Of a stretch of DNA of 54,331 bases, positions 8,983-20,275 are shown piece after piece. Source of the DNA: Pyrinomonadaceae bacterium (lineage in GTDB: Bacteria; Acidobacteriota; Blastocatellia; Pyrinomonadales; Pyrinomonadaceae); contig JALHNX010000010.1 in assembly GCA_022843305.1 (NCBI GenBank), forward strand, positions 1 to 54,331. The letters are read 5' to 3'. Below the pieces are notes generated by a model that made no database searches, was not told the origin of the DNA, and worked only from the letters and a program-made list of their open reading frames with translations. The position numbers and the translations under genes are program-made. Position 1 is the stretch's first letter, and every line of letters begins with the position of its first letter.

Positions 8983-9745
8983 TATTTTCCACCTCCTTAA
9001 AGATTGCCCGAGTTTCGGGGGTTATTATATTTTCAAAAACTCGACCGATATTTTCATGTGCATCGCGCAGAGTAGCTTCGATGTCGTTTATATCTACTAC
9101 GTTTGTTGTCAAAAATATGTTTTGTATATCGATCAGATATGCAGTTTCCGTTGAATCAGTCTCCAAAGGCAAAGTCATCAATGTAACAAATAAAAAATGA
9201 CCATCATGAAACGATTTAACTTGAAATTGAAATTGAAAGCTCAAAATATTTCCATCAACTCTCGGAGCAAAATTAAAATATTTATGAATTTCAGTAAATT
9301 CAAAACTGCTTTCCAAGCTAAAACGGATTTCGTTAATATATCTCACTTCCAACCGTTCCACTTTTTGGGGATTATTAATTTCGATATATGATCCGATGAT
9401 TTTCATAAAATCATCTTTAAACGATTCATACCCTTTGTAGGGGGTTTCTATATCATTATATACAATGGTGCCTTCCGAAACCTGAATTATCTTTGTTTTT
9501 TCATCATTCGCAAATCGACGCGCTTCTACTTCGATAAGTTCAGGAGTGGAGCCTTCTTCCCCTTCATTTTTGCGCTCTAAAAGAGTGATTTTTTTTCCTG
9601 TGCCTGCGTTTGGGTATTTGTCAAAAATACGTTTATGAAATTTTTGCCACTTATTCAGATCATTTGGAACTTTTTCAAACTGTATGTCGCATAGAACTTC
9701 TATGATCGGAGAATGTTCGTATTTCCTACGGGCTATTTCGGTCAT
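8966..9745 (-). CDS. TIGR04255 family protein
   Basis: 259 residues. Matches the sporadically distributed TIGR04255 family: N-terminal HSPIIEVLCDIQF, central VERLEVRYINEIRF, and a C-terminal INDIEATLRDAHENIGRVFE helix followed by ITPETRAIFKE. Function of the family is not established; it turns up in scattered accessory locations. First gene of the reversed three-gene operon that interrupts the tail module. Notably lower GC than its surroundings, suggesting separate acquisition. Confidence 0.75.
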   Translation of the reverse strand: MTEIARRKYEHSPIIEVLCDIQFEKVPNDLNKWQKFHKRIFDKYPNAGTGKKITLLERKNEGEEGSTPELIEVEARRFANDEKTKIIQVSEGTIVYNDIETPYKGYESFKDDFMKIIGSYIEINNPQKVERLEVRYINEIRFSLESSFEFTEIHKYFNFAPRVDGNILSFQFQFQVKSFHDGHFLFVTLMTLPLETDSTETAYLIDIQNIFLTTNVVDINDIEATLRDAHENIGRVFENIITPETRAIFKEVENNDCKW

Positions 9746-9929
9746 GCAGTGGCGCTTTTCCTACGAGAAATTAATTATTACTTTCCCATATAGTAATATC
9801 ACGTAGTTTTTTTGCTGTAAAGATATTTTATTATGCGATTAAAGCGGAAATTTGATTAGAGAAATTTATTTACCCTAACTTTAATCAAAACAGAACAATA
9901 AACTTTTCAAAACCCTTAATCTTTCTTTC
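9746..9929. promoter_or_regulatory. AT-rich divergent intergenic region
   Basis: 184 bases separating the leftward cassette from the rightward hub gene, so it should hold promoters for both. An inverted repeat TTTGATTA (9851-9858) / TAATCAAA (9881-9888) is followed by an ACAATAAA box near 9895 that is shared with other tail-gene upstream regions. No convincing sigma-70 pair was picked out. Confidence 0.4.
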
Positions 9930-12900
9930 GTGGAAAGATTACGGTTTTGGCTTTATCAAAAATTAGTTACATTTTATTGGAAATGTGAGTTTTTTCTTGA
10001 AAATTGCCCACACCACAAACAACATAAAGCGATATTTTTCGAGCCGTTTTCGACGACCGCAATTCTGACCAGCCTTCTGATCAGCGCCGCTTCGTTCGGC
10101 GCGCAGTATATTTTAACGTCGGTGCTCGCGCCGAAGCCTCCGAAACAGATCAAAGGAAAACTGACCGGCGAGATCACGGTCACGGATTCGATCTGGGGCG
10201 CAGATATTCACGACATTTTCGGCGGCAGAGGCGCGGACGGCATCGGCGGAGTCGAAGTCGGCGTGAACATCATCTGGCTTCCTAAAATTGACGTTATTAC
10301 GACGACCACCCAGCAGCCGACGGGCGGCGGCGGAAAAGGCGGACCGCGGCGGCAGACGACCGTCACTTACGATTATAAATGCGACATCGCGGGCGCGGTC
10401 GGCAACGGTCGCCTTCGGCTGCTCCGGATGAAACTAAACGAAGACGTCGTTTACGACATCATCGGGAGCGGCACGCCGACGCAGCCCGTCGCAACCGTTT
10501 ACGAAGCCGAGGACGGCACTTTGAGCGGCACGGCGGAAATTATCGCGGATAGCGATTTCTCCGGCGATCAAGGGGTCAGCGGTTTGAGCTCCGGAACTTT
10601 ATCGCTCGCGCTCGCGGGTAATCTCGGCACCGATCTTTTCGCCATCAATATCGCCTATAAATCCACGTCCGACGTGACCTGCCAGATCCTGATCAACGGG
10701 ATCGCGGCGACATATGTTTTTTCCGCGTCGGCGGACATCCGCACTTTCCGCCAGATCCTCAAATCGCTGCCGAACGCCTCGAATCCGATGATCTTTCAGG
10801 CTTTATCAGCCGTTACGGGACTGCGGGGCAGATATTACGGGGGCGAGAATTTCGATACTTTGCTTGCCGAACGCGTCGATACGACCGTCAATTTCGACTG
10901 GGGGAATAATCAGCCGCCGCTGCCGGGCGTGCCGAGCGCGCCGTTTACCGCCCGCTGGGAAGGCTTCGTCACGCCGTCTTACAGCGAAACTTATACTTTT
11001 TCGGTCGAGCATGACGACGGCGTGAAGCTCTGGGTGAACGACGTTTTGATAATCGACCAGTGGGTGGCGGGACCCGGCACGCATACGGGCGCGATCGCGC
11101 TGACCGCCGCGACGGCTTACACGATCAAGCTCGAATATTTCAACGGCGCGCCCGCGCTGCCGGGCAATCTCGCGAAATGCAAACTGCGCTGGCAGTCGAC
11201 TTCGCAAGCTCTCGAAATCGTTCCGTCGGCGGCACTCAAACCGCCGGTGGACGCGAATTTCCGCATCGACGCGGTTTACGTCGAGCCGGTCATCATCAAC
11301 AATCCCGATCCGAACGAATTTCCGCCGATCCCGACCGGCATCCGCGAAGAAGGCTTTCCGCCGGAAGACCCGCAGGACAATCTTCTTTTGCCCGACCCGA
11401 AGCTCGCCGATACAAAACCGTTCGAGCGGTTCAATTCAGCGCCCGTCACGAACTTCGACGGGACGCTCGACATCCCGCTTCCGAACGGCGCGCTGATGAC
11501 CTGGTATGAAGGCAACGAAATTCAGCCGATCGATCCGGTGATCGCCGCCGATCTGGACGCGAAATACGGTCCGGGCTCGACACCCGCTTTCCGCGGGCTT
11601 GCCTATTTCCGCATTCAGGGTCTTTACATCTCGAAATACGGAGCGGTTCCGCAGTTCCGCGTCGTCGTCGAGAACATCGATAAGCGGACGGTCGAGGAGA
11701 TCTGCTTTTTTGTCGCTCCCAAAGCCGGACTTTCCGAATCCGATCTCGATTATTCAGCCGGCGCGGGCAAGCACGTGCGCGGCGTGTGGCGCGCCGGGAC
11801 GGCGGAGGGCGCCGATAAATTATTCGAAACGCTGGCGACGATCCATAATCTTTCGTTCGTCGAAACTGCCGACGGACTGCACACGATCAAAGACCTTTCC
11901 GACCGGACGAGCGTCGCGACGATCACGAAAGACGATCTCGGAGCGTTTGTCCGGGAAGAATCCGACAAACCGCCGATCGACGACGTGACGACGCAGGTCG
12001 AAGACAGCGGCGAAATGGTCAGGCAGCTCGAATTATCGTTCTCGAATCCGCTGATGCCCTCGGATTTCGACACCGACCGCGTGCAGCATATTTATCCCTA
12101 CACGCCGAGCGTCCGCAAGGAAACGAAATCGGTCAACGCGGTTCTGCTGCCCGACGAAGCGCGTCTGATCAACACGCGCGAGCTGCAGAAACATCATCTC
12201 AAAGCGCTCGCGCCGCATTCGTTCGTCGTGCCTTATAAATTCTGCTGGCTCGACGGCGGCGACTGCGTCGAGGTCGAAGTGGACGGCGCGCTGCAGAAAG
12301 TCCGCATCGAGGAAAAGACCGGTTCCGCGCCGGGTGTGTATGAGATCAGCGCGACCAGTGAAGCGGCGATCGTGCTGGTGGACGAGATCGTCGCCGCCGA
12401 AGGAAAACAGCAGCGGTCGCTGAAACCCGCTTACCCGGCGAATACGGTCGGGACGATCATTGACATCCCGGCGCTTTCCGACGCGCAGGCGGGCAGATCG
12501 GGCGTTTATGCCGCATGCTGCCGGAAGGGCGCGTTCGGCGCGTGGGAAGGAGCCGGTCTGTATCGCGAGAAAGCGGGCGAATTCGGCTTGATGATGACAT
12601 TCGACCGCGAATCGCGGATCGGCGTCGCGGTCAACGCGCTCGGCAATCTTCCGGATGAATTTGTTGAAAGCGAGACGGGTGAGCTGGTCGATACGACCAA
12701 TCTTATTACCGTCGATTTTTACGGCGATTACGAACCGACAAGCGTGACGAGCCTGCAGGCGGAAGACGGCGCGAACAGCTTCGTGATCGGCTCGGAGGTC
12801 TGCGTCGTGCAGGACTGGACGCGCGACAACAATTATCCGAACCGGTGGATCGGCGCGAACATCTACCGCGTTCTCAAATTTACGGACGGGCAGGCGACGA

Positions 12901-13448
12901 CGCACGTTGCCGGCGAACGTATCGTCGCGCTCGACGATACCGTCAAATTCATCGCGCTCGATCAGGAGGAGATCGGCACCCCGCGCGACTGGAAATTCGT
13001 CACCGCCGGACAAATTCCGGAAGATGCCGCGCCGATCTCGTTCACATGGGGAGGCGATAATCTCTACAACCGCGCTTTGAGCGCGCCGGTCATCGGGCAG
13101 CTGTTCGACGCGCTCAATACCGAAGTGCGGATCGGCGTGAAAAACTTCCCGATGGATGCCGCCTTCCGCCGCATCGAGATTTCTGCGAATGCCGATCTGT
13201 CGGACGCGGCTGAAAACATCGAAGCCGCGGCAAATTATAACAACACGCTTTTGCCGGAAGATTTTCTGGTCACGAATGACGGCAAACACGCCGGTTCGAC
13301 CTATTACCTGCGCGTCTCGCATTCATCGAACGGGTGCGATTACGGCGCGGTCTCGAATATTCTCGAGATCCGCTTCGCCGAGGACGGAATTCCCGGCACG
13401 AGCGGCGGTTTCGACCCGTCGCCGGTGCTCAACGTGGAGATTGACTGA
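9930..13448 (+). CDS. Large tail hub / host-specificity protein (RcGTA gp15-like) with CBM-like and PA14 insertions
   Basis: 1172 residues from a GTG start (start uncertain). The N-terminus has a hydrophobic segment (TTAILTSLLISAASFGAQYI), then a typical gp15-type opening with IHDIFGGRG. Around residues 190-290 a carbohydrate-binding-module-like domain begins VYEAEDGTLSG. Around 296-440 lies a PA14 domain (RWEGFVTPSYSETYTFSVEH). The rest returns to gp15/J-like hub sequence, for example TPAFRGLAYFRIQGLYISKY. The protein should form the central hub and contact the host. Composition returns to GC-rich after the AT-rich N-terminal 60 codons. Confidence 0.85.
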   Translation: MERLRFWLYQKLVTFYWKCEFFLENCPHHKQHKAIFFEPFSTTAILTSLLISAASFGAQYILTSVLAPKPPKQIKGKLTGEITVTDSIWGADIHDIFGGRGADGIGGVEVGVNIIWLPKIDVITTTTQQPTGGGGKGGPRRQTTVTYDYKCDIAGAVGNGRLRLLRMKLNEDVVYDIIGSGTPTQPVATVYEAEDGTLSGTAEIIADSDFSGDQGVSGLSSGTLSLALAGNLGTDLFAINIAYKSTSDVTCQILINGIAATYVFSASADIRTFRQILKSLPNASNPMIFQALSAVTGLRGRYYGGENFDTLLAERVDTTVNFDWGNNQPPLPGVPSAPFTARWEGFVTPSYSETYTFSVEHDDGVKLWVNDVLIIDQWVAGPGTHTGAIALTAATAYTIKLEYFNGAPALPGNLAKCKLRWQSTSQALEIVPSAALKPPVDANFRIDAVYVEPVIINNPDPNEFPPIPTGIREEGFPPEDPQDNLLLPDPKLADTKPFERFNSAPVTNFDGTLDIPLPNGALMTWYEGNEIQPIDPVIAADLDAKYGPGSTPAFRGLAYFRIQGLYISKYGAVPQFRVVVENIDKRTVEEICFFVAPKAGLSESDLDYSAGAGKHVRGVWRAGTAEGADKLFETLATIHNLSFVETADGLHTIKDLSDRTSVATITKDDLGAFVREESDKPPIDDVTTQVEDSGEMVRQLELSFSNPLMPSDFDTDRVQHIYPYTPSVRKETKSVNAVLLPDEARLINTRELQKHHLKALAPHSFVVPYKFCWLDGGDCVEVEVDGALQKVRIEEKTGSAPGVYEISATSEAAIVLVDEIVAAEGKQQRSLKPAYPANTVGTIIDIPALSDAQAGRSGVYAACCRKGAFGAWEGAGLYREKAGEFGLMMTFDRESRIGVAVNALGNLPDEFVESETGELVDTTNLITVDFYGDYEPTSVTSLQAEDGANSFVIGSEVCVVQDWTRDNNYPNRWIGANIYRVLKFTDGQATTHVAGERIVALDDTVKFIALDQEEIGTPRDWKFVTAGQIPEDAAPISFTWGGDNLYNRALSAPVIGQLFDALNTEVRIGVKNFPMDAAFRRIEISANADLSDAAENIEAAANYNNTLLPEDFLVTNDGKHAGSTYYLRVSHSSNGCDYGAVSNILEIRFAEDGIPGTSGGFDPSPVLNVEID

Positions 13449-14056
13449 TGCCGCCGACGCTTGTTAAAACTTACACTTCCGAAACGCCCGCGGTCATCCG
13501 CGAGGCGGAAGATTATTCGTGGCTGCTTTCAAAATACGTGCCGACCGTCCAACAGATATTTCTGAATTCCGAGATCATCGCCCGGAGCTTCAATTTAAAT
13601 CTCAATACGACCGCTCCGCAGACGGCGTTTACCGTTCCGCCGGGTTTCGAGTTTTATTTGACGAAATATCTTTACTCGAAACCGTCGGAAGATCTGACCG
13701 GCAGCAGCGAGGGCATCTCGCTTTTTGACCGCGACGGAACGGTTATTCACGAACAATTTCTGAACGAAACAATTAGTGGCGAACCGGTTTTCAACGCGAC
13801 CGATAAACAGAAACAGGTGATCGTCGAAACGACCAAAATTTATACCGCCGGCGACGACGTGATCTTTCAGATGTCGGGCGTATATGGCAGCGCGGCGACG
13901 CTGGTAGTGGATGTTTTCGGATATTTCAAACAGCTTGATGCGGTTGTTTTAGACATCATTGACGGGGGCAACGAAGCGGACGAATTTTCGGACATCATTG
14001 ACGGGGGCGGCGAAGCGGACGAATTTTCGGACATCATTGACGGGGGCAATTCATAA
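13448..14056 (+). CDS. Probable tail fibre/accessory protein with acidic C-terminal repeats
   Basis: 202 residues. The ATG overlaps the TGA of the hub gene by one base. N-terminal 170 residues look beta-rich; no family recognised. The end is a 13-residue repeat (DIIDGGNEADEFS) present 2.5 times, encoded by an almost exact 39-bp tandem DNA repeat. The next gene starts inside its TAATG stop. Position suggests a tail-tip or fibre-associated protein. Confidence 0.65.
   Translation: MPPTLVKTYTSETPAVIREAEDYSWLLSKYVPTVQQIFLNSEIIARSFNLNLNTTAPQTAFTVPPGFEFYLTKYLYSKPSEDLTGSSEGISLFDRDGTVIHEQFLNETISGEPVFNATDKQKQVIVETTKIYTAGDDVIFQMSGVYGSAATLVVDVFGYFKQLDAVVLDIIDGGNEADEFSDIIDGGGEADEFSDIIDGGNS
13952..14049 (+). 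repeat. 39-bp tandem repeat in coding sequence
   Basis: Units at 13952-13990 and 13991-14029 plus a partial unit to 14049. The second unit differs from the first by very few bases (AAC versus GGC codon), so the duplication is recent or maintained by recombination. Confidence 0.85.
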
Positions 14057-14937
14057 TGGCGACAGAGAATAAAAAAATGCAGCAGCGCCGCGATACGGCA
14101 GCAAACTGGACAAGCGGCAATCCGATTTTGAGTGCAGGCGAAATCGGCGTTGAAACCGATACGGGTAAATTCAAGATCGGCGACGGCTCGACGGCGTGGA
14201 ACTCGATAGCGAATTATTTTATGGTCGCGCCGTCGGGCAGTTCGCTTGTAGGCGTTACTAATCCGGTATCGGGGCAGTTAAAGTTCGACCCGGCATCGTC
14301 GGTTTTTGCGATTGATATTGACCGGGCATCAAATTCGGGCGATCTGCGCGGGATTCGCATCGTTTCGGGCGACGGCAGTAACGGTTCGGCAAATCAGGCT
14401 CTTTATATTATGACCGCCGCCGAAGATCGCGGCGTGAATCATTTCTACGAAAGCGGCAGTTCTTATGCGGTCGCGGTTGACAGTTCAAGCTATCGCCTTT
14501 ACACGAGCGGCGGAGTCGGCGGACGTGAATTAAGGTTTCAGCCCGGACAATCGGACAGGTTGATTCTGCCGGTCAAAAAGACGCTGACCGACGGCGCAAC
14601 GACCAGTCTTTACGAGATCGCTTTGCCGACGCTGACGGGCGCGGGCGGCGTTATCAAAGCATCCGTTTTTGCGACCGACGGAACGGACGTGCAGACGCGT
14701 TCGCAGATCGTCAGATATTCGGCGGTCAATAAAGCCGGAACATACGCGACGGAGATCGTTGTCGAATCCGAAGCGGCGAGCGCATCGGCGGGAACGCTGA
14801 CCGGCACTTGGTCTGTTTTGAACGGAACGGACAAGGTAACGATTCAATTTAACGGCAATTCATCGCTGACAACCACCTCGATTTATATTCATTACACAAT
14901 CGAATCATTTTCCGATCAGGCGATCACATTGGTATAA
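14056..14937 (+). CDS. Tail fibre-like protein with Mtd-type N-terminal domain
   Basis: 293 residues. Residues 9-55 match the major tropism determinant N-terminal pattern: QQRRDTAANWTSGNPILSAG, then EIGVETDTGKFKIGDGSTAW. That domain attaches receptor-binding proteins to phage baseplates or fibres. The remainder is predicted beta-rich, ending in a Thr/Ser-rich beta segment; no C-type lectin module is visible. Translationally coupled to the previous gene by TAATG. Confidence 0.75.
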   Translation: MATENKKMQQRRDTAANWTSGNPILSAGEIGVETDTGKFKIGDGSTAWNSIANYFMVAPSGSSLVGVTNPVSGQLKFDPASSVFAIDIDRASNSGDLRGIRIVSGDGSNGSANQALYIMTAAEDRGVNHFYESGSSYAVAVDSSSYRLYTSGGVGGRELRFQPGQSDRLILPVKKTLTDGATTSLYEIALPTLTGAGGVIKASVFATDGTDVQTRSQIVRYSAVNKAGTYATEIVVESEAASASAGTLTGTWSVLNGTDKVTIQFNGNSSLTTTSIYIHYTIESFSDQAITLV

Positions 14938-14941
14938 ATTT

Positions 14942-15106
14942 ATGGAAACAATTATCAAAATTGCGACAACTTTTATTTGCCTTGCGGGCATTTATTATAT
15001 CGCAGTAAAAAGGAAAGACGACCAAATAGGCATTAGTGCTTTCTTTGCAATAATGAAAATCTTGGCAGTTGCAGGGTTGATTGGCGTGATTTGGACGGTT
15101 GTTTAA
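14942..15106 (+). CDS. Small two-helix membrane protein, possible holin
   Basis: 54 residues from ATG 14942, 5 bases after the fibre gene. Two hydrophobic segments (IIKIATTFICLAGIYYIAV and IMKILAVAGLIGVIWTVV) separated by a charged loop KRKDDQIG. Size, topology and place at the end of the tail block fit a class II holin, but no family match can be claimed and no lysin gene is adjacent. Confidence 0.55.
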   Translation: METIIKIATTFICLAGIYYIAVKRKDDQIGISAFFAIMKILAVAGLIGVIWTVV

Positions 15107-15188
15107 GCATTTAGTCTAAAACCTGGTTTTCTGCAACAAACACAATAAAAATCAGCCGTGTGCTAATTTAAACTGAAGGAGAAACTTT

Positions 15189-15659
15189 ATGCCAAGAAAA
15201 TCAAAAATTGAACAACCGGCGAAAGCGGTCGAAACCGCGCAGGAAAATATACCCGTAATAGTGACGGTCGGGCGCGAGCACTGCCTGACACCGCATTCGA
15301 TCGAACTGCGAAAAAAAGACGGCATCGTCGTTGACGCGCGGACCGAGGATCAGCGGCACATCGAGACCATCGGCGCGAAAACCATCGAACAGATTTTTAG
15401 GGAAGTCGGATACGATATTCCGGCTGACGATAAAACCCGGCTCGAAATCGTCATCAGCCCGCACAACGGCGAGATCGTAGCGATCCAGCCGCAGTCGAAG
15501 CAAGCGCCGGCGGAAGATAAAACCGAAGAATCGTCGGACGAGTCAGGCGAAGAAGAAAGCTCCGCTGCCGGTGATGAAGAAACTGCGTCCGGCGACGGTG
15601 ATGAAGAAACCGGCGACGGTGATGAAGAAACCGGCGACGGTGATAACAAAACGGAGTAA
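15189..15659 (+). CDS. Unknown protein with acidic repetitive tail
   Basis: 156 residues with a clear AAGGAG ribosome site 8 bases before the ATG. The first 100 residues appear globular and may be a small structural or virion accessory protein. Residues 105-156 are low-complexity and strongly acidic, with GDGDEETGDGDEETGDGD repeats. An ACAATAAA box lies about 40 bases upstream. Confidence 0.65.
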   Translation: MPRKSKIEQPAKAVETAQENIPVIVTVGREHCLTPHSIELRKKDGIVVDARTEDQRHIETIGAKTIEQIFREVGYDIPADDKTRLEIVISPHNGEIVAIQPQSKQAPAEDKTEESSDESGEEESSAAGDEETASGDGDEETGDGDEETGDGDNKTE

Positions 15660-15841
15660 AATATTTTTTGATTATTTGTGACCGAGCGCGAAGGGCTTGC
15701 CCGAGATGCGTAAGTCGCCGTGGTAACGCGGTTGTGTAAGGACTATGGTTGATATGCCGCGATTAAGGCGGTAACGATTGGCTAAAACTTCGGCGCGGAG
15801 CCATGACCGTAAAAGACGCTGGAGTTCGCGGGTTCAAATCC
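15660..15841 (+). ncRNA. tRNA-like structured non-coding stretch
   Basis: No gene is seen here. The sequence looks like shuffled tRNA parts: TGACCGAGCG at the left resembles a Ser/Leu tRNA D-arm, GTGGTAACGCGG resembles a D-loop, and CGCGGGTTCAAATCCC (15827-15842) is a classical T-arm half. The second half of the T-stem is wrong exactly where the 33-bp inverted repeat starts. ATTATTTG on the left pairs with CAAATAAT on the right. It could be a degenerate tRNA/attachment site or a novel structured RNA. Confidence 0.4.
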
Positions 15842-17959
<2,118 letters not shown>

Positions 17960-17963
<4 letters not shown>

Positions 17964-18451
17964 AATATCGCCACTTTCCCCGGCAATGGCACCGGTTTTA
18001 GATCATCCTTCAAATAAAGCGGATGACGCGGATTATCGTATTTGGTCAATTCGCCGAGATGATGCCAGCGTTTATCGAAAAATTCCGGTTTTGCATCTTC
18101 GACGACCGGGTTGCCGTAAGCCAAAATATGCAGATCGCAGACGGCGACCATTTCCCGGATATGTTTGAAATTTTCGAGCGGCGCGATCTCTTCGAACGAT
18201 TTTTTCAGAAGATCTTTCGGGTTCGTCGCGCGAAACGGAAAAAGATTACCGACATACAAACCGCCGTAGCCCCACGATTTTGTAAACTTGATGATTTTGC
18301 GAATGGTCGGATCGTCGCGGTCGCCGTCGGCGGTCGAAGGATTGTGCATGATCCATAAAACCTTAGGTTTTGAAAACTCCCAGATCCGCCATAACCGATA
18401 GCGGTATTTTCCGCACTCCGAAATAGTTGCGCCTTTGTATTTTTCCTTCAT
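17960..18451 (-). CDS. DUF1643 domain protein
   Basis: About 163 residues. DUF1643 signature: RLWRIWEFSKPKVLWIMHNP, then STADGDRDDPTIRKIIKFTK and WGYGGLYVGNLFPFRATNP. The family is frequent in phages and mobile elements, function unproven. Starts right after the stop of the next gene upstream; ATG 18451 is preferred over GTG 18454. Confidence 0.8.
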
Positions 18452-18456
18452 CACTT

Positions 18457-18900
18457 TTATGCGGTCAACAGTTTGATTTCCGCTTCCGCCGTCGCTTCCG
18501 GAAGACGCGGAATGATTCTTTCGCCGATGGTCTGGTTGTCGTTCGTGACGATATGCGCGAGAAACGCTTCCTCGAAGGTTTCAATGCCTTCGTCAATCGA
18601 AACGAGTTTTGCCTTGATCGAAAGAAAAAGTGACCGCCAGCGTTGTTTCTGCGCCTGCTCGTAGCAGGAACGCGCCGCCGCTTCAGCCCGCGTTTTGCCC
18701 GTTTCGGTTTTCCTGAAATCGTCGTAATTCGGCTGGCTGATCTGAAACCTGATCTTCAAATTATTCAGCTCGAAGGCAACGAATATTTTTCCGTCGCGAT
18801 TGCCCGCCAGAAATGCGTTCGAGCCTTTCCGCTGGAGCATCCGCTCGATCTCGTCGCGCGTTTTTCCGACATCTACTATTGTTTTTTCCGCATATGCCAT
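18457..18900 (-). CDS. Unknown phage protein
   Basis: 147 residues from ATG 18900, chosen because AAAAGGGGGAAC precedes it. Contains YAEKTIVDVGKTRDEIERML at the N-terminus and a long helix with EAAARSCYEQAQKQRWRSLF. The pattern KTRAEIERxLxRxGA and RxRWRxLxLxIKAKLE is familiar from hypothetical proteins in phages and conjugative elements, but no function is known to me. Confidence 0.65.
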   Translation of the reverse strand: MAYAEKTIVDVGKTRDEIERMLQRKGSNAFLAGNRDGKIFVAFELNNLKIRFQISQPNYDDFRKTETGKTRAEAAARSCYEQAQKQRWRSLFLSIKAKLVSIDEGIETFEEAFLAHIVTNDNQTIGERIIPRLPEATAEAEIKLLTA

Positions 18901-18992
18901 AAAATTCGTTCCCCCTTTTAACAATCGTGAGAGAAGTCTGCTGTAAGTTGTTCGGCGGTTGAATCGATCTCCGCACCAACCGCGCTTTCAAG

Positions 18993-19268
18993 CTACTGTC
19001 CGTTCGTTATCAATACTCCGTTTGTCGGATATTCAAACGGTCGCCAAACTGTATTGCAGAAATAACAACGGTGAGATTTATGTGGCGGATTTAGCCAAGC
19101 GACAAACATAGGACAAGTAGCGTTATCTTCGCCAGTATTATGATTGGTTTCTCCTGCACCGCACTCCTGACAAACCAACGGACTAGCTTCGTCTATTTGT
19201 TGTTTCTCGCATTTTGGACAAAATAACAACATATCAACAGGTGTAATTTCTCCTTTTTCTCTAACCAT
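18993..19268 (-). CDS. Zinc-ribbon protein
   Basis: 91 residues with three Cys pairs: FCPKCEKQQ, VCQECGAG and RCYFCNTVW. Likely binds one or two zinc ions. Lower GC than neighbouring genes. No family assigned. Confidence 0.6.
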   Translation of the reverse strand: MVREKGEITPVDMLLFCPKCEKQQIDEASPLVCQECGAGETNHNTGEDNATCPMFVAWLNPPHKSHRCYFCNTVWRPFEYPTNGVLITNGQ

Positions 19269-19319
19269 AATTTTTTACTCCAAAGAATCTCCGATTTTTT
19301 GCTTTAGCTCGAAAAGTTT

Positions 19320-20270
19320 TTAATCCTCAAAAATCAAACTTCTCTGCACACCGCTAAAAGTCGTGGTTGACGTTGACGACGTGCCTGAATACTTCCACCA
19401 GTGCAGTCCGTAATTCTGCACTCTTAGCTCCTCTTCCCGTTTTTTCCGGACGACATCGCGGACTTCCTGCAGATCGTCGAAAGCCTGCTTTGCCGGCAGA
19501 GAAATTTCGTCGGTGATCGCGCAGGATGCGCCCGTCGTAAATCCGGCGAAAAACCCCTGTTCGTCAATCTCGGTGAAAGTCGGTTCCCGCTGCGTCGGCA
19601 TTTGGTCAAGCTCATGGTTTAATTCCTCCCGCTTTTCCCGGACTTCGATCGATTCTTTGCGCACCAGCGCGTTCGTCTGACCGTCGAGACGCGCCGGACG
19701 AACGCCGTGATGCTTTTCGATCTGATTGAGTTCCGCTTCCGCCGCTTTGAACTGCTCCAGACGCTGCTGGATGCCGTAGGAAAAGCCGTGCAGGAAAGAT
19801 TCGCGTTTGAGCCGTTTTTCCTTCAGCGAAAGCGTATGCCGTCGCGGTTCGATAAATTCCGCATATCCTTCAATTGCCGTTTCGTGCAGATGCAAAAAAG
19901 ATTTGATGACCTTTGCCCGATCATTCTTTTCGCCGACGACGACCTTCAGATTGTTTTTCCCGAAGACGATCGTCCGGCAGCCGAAATAAACGCAGAGATT
20001 ATGCGTCAGCACTTCTTCCCAGAAAATTCGCCGCTTTTTGAATAATTTCGAGTCGGGCGCGAAGATCGGTTCGCCCCCGTAATCGTCGAACGCATGCGCC
20101 TCGGTTTCGGCATCGAGTTTGATCTCCTGCGTGATATTGTGACGGGTGCGCAGTTCCTCGATCCAGTGTTTGAAATTATCGCCTTCATTCCCCATCATCC
20201 GCGCCGAGCGCTCGTGAGCCATCAGTTTTTTAAGTTTTTTGATAATTTCGATTTTCGATTTATTCGACAT
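19320..20270 (-). CDS. DUF2786-like (DUF7168) protein
   Basis: 316 residues. The N-terminus (KSKIEIIKKLKKLMAHERSA, then GDNFKHWIEELRTRHNI) matches the DUF2786 domain; the following part with IFWEEVLTHNLCVYFGCRTI fits the DUF7168 extension found in phage proteins. Start set at ATG 20270, immediately after the upstream gene's stop; a longer frame into that gene is unlikely. Possible nucleic-acid role is inference. Confidence 0.75.
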   Translation of the reverse strand: MSNKSKIEIIKKLKKLMAHERSARMMGNEGDNFKHWIEELRTRHNITQEIKLDAETEAHAFDDYGGEPIFAPDSKLFKKRRIFWEEVLTHNLCVYFGCRTIVFGKNNLKVVVGEKNDRAKVIKSFLHLHETAIEGYAEFIEPRRHTLSLKEKRLKRESFLHGFSYGIQQRLEQFKAAEAELNQIEKHHGVRPARLDGQTNALVRKESIEVREKREELNHELDQMPTQREPTFTEIDEQGFFAGFTTGASCAITDEISLPAKQAFDDLQEVRDVVRKKREEELRVQNYGLHWWKYSGTSSTSTTTFSGVQRSLIFED

Positions 20271-20275
20271 AAATT

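Noticed and set aside
14056-14937. Diversity-generating retroelement target, because of the Mtd-type N-terminus
   Set aside because: No reverse transcriptase, template repeat or C-type lectin variable region was seen in the window.
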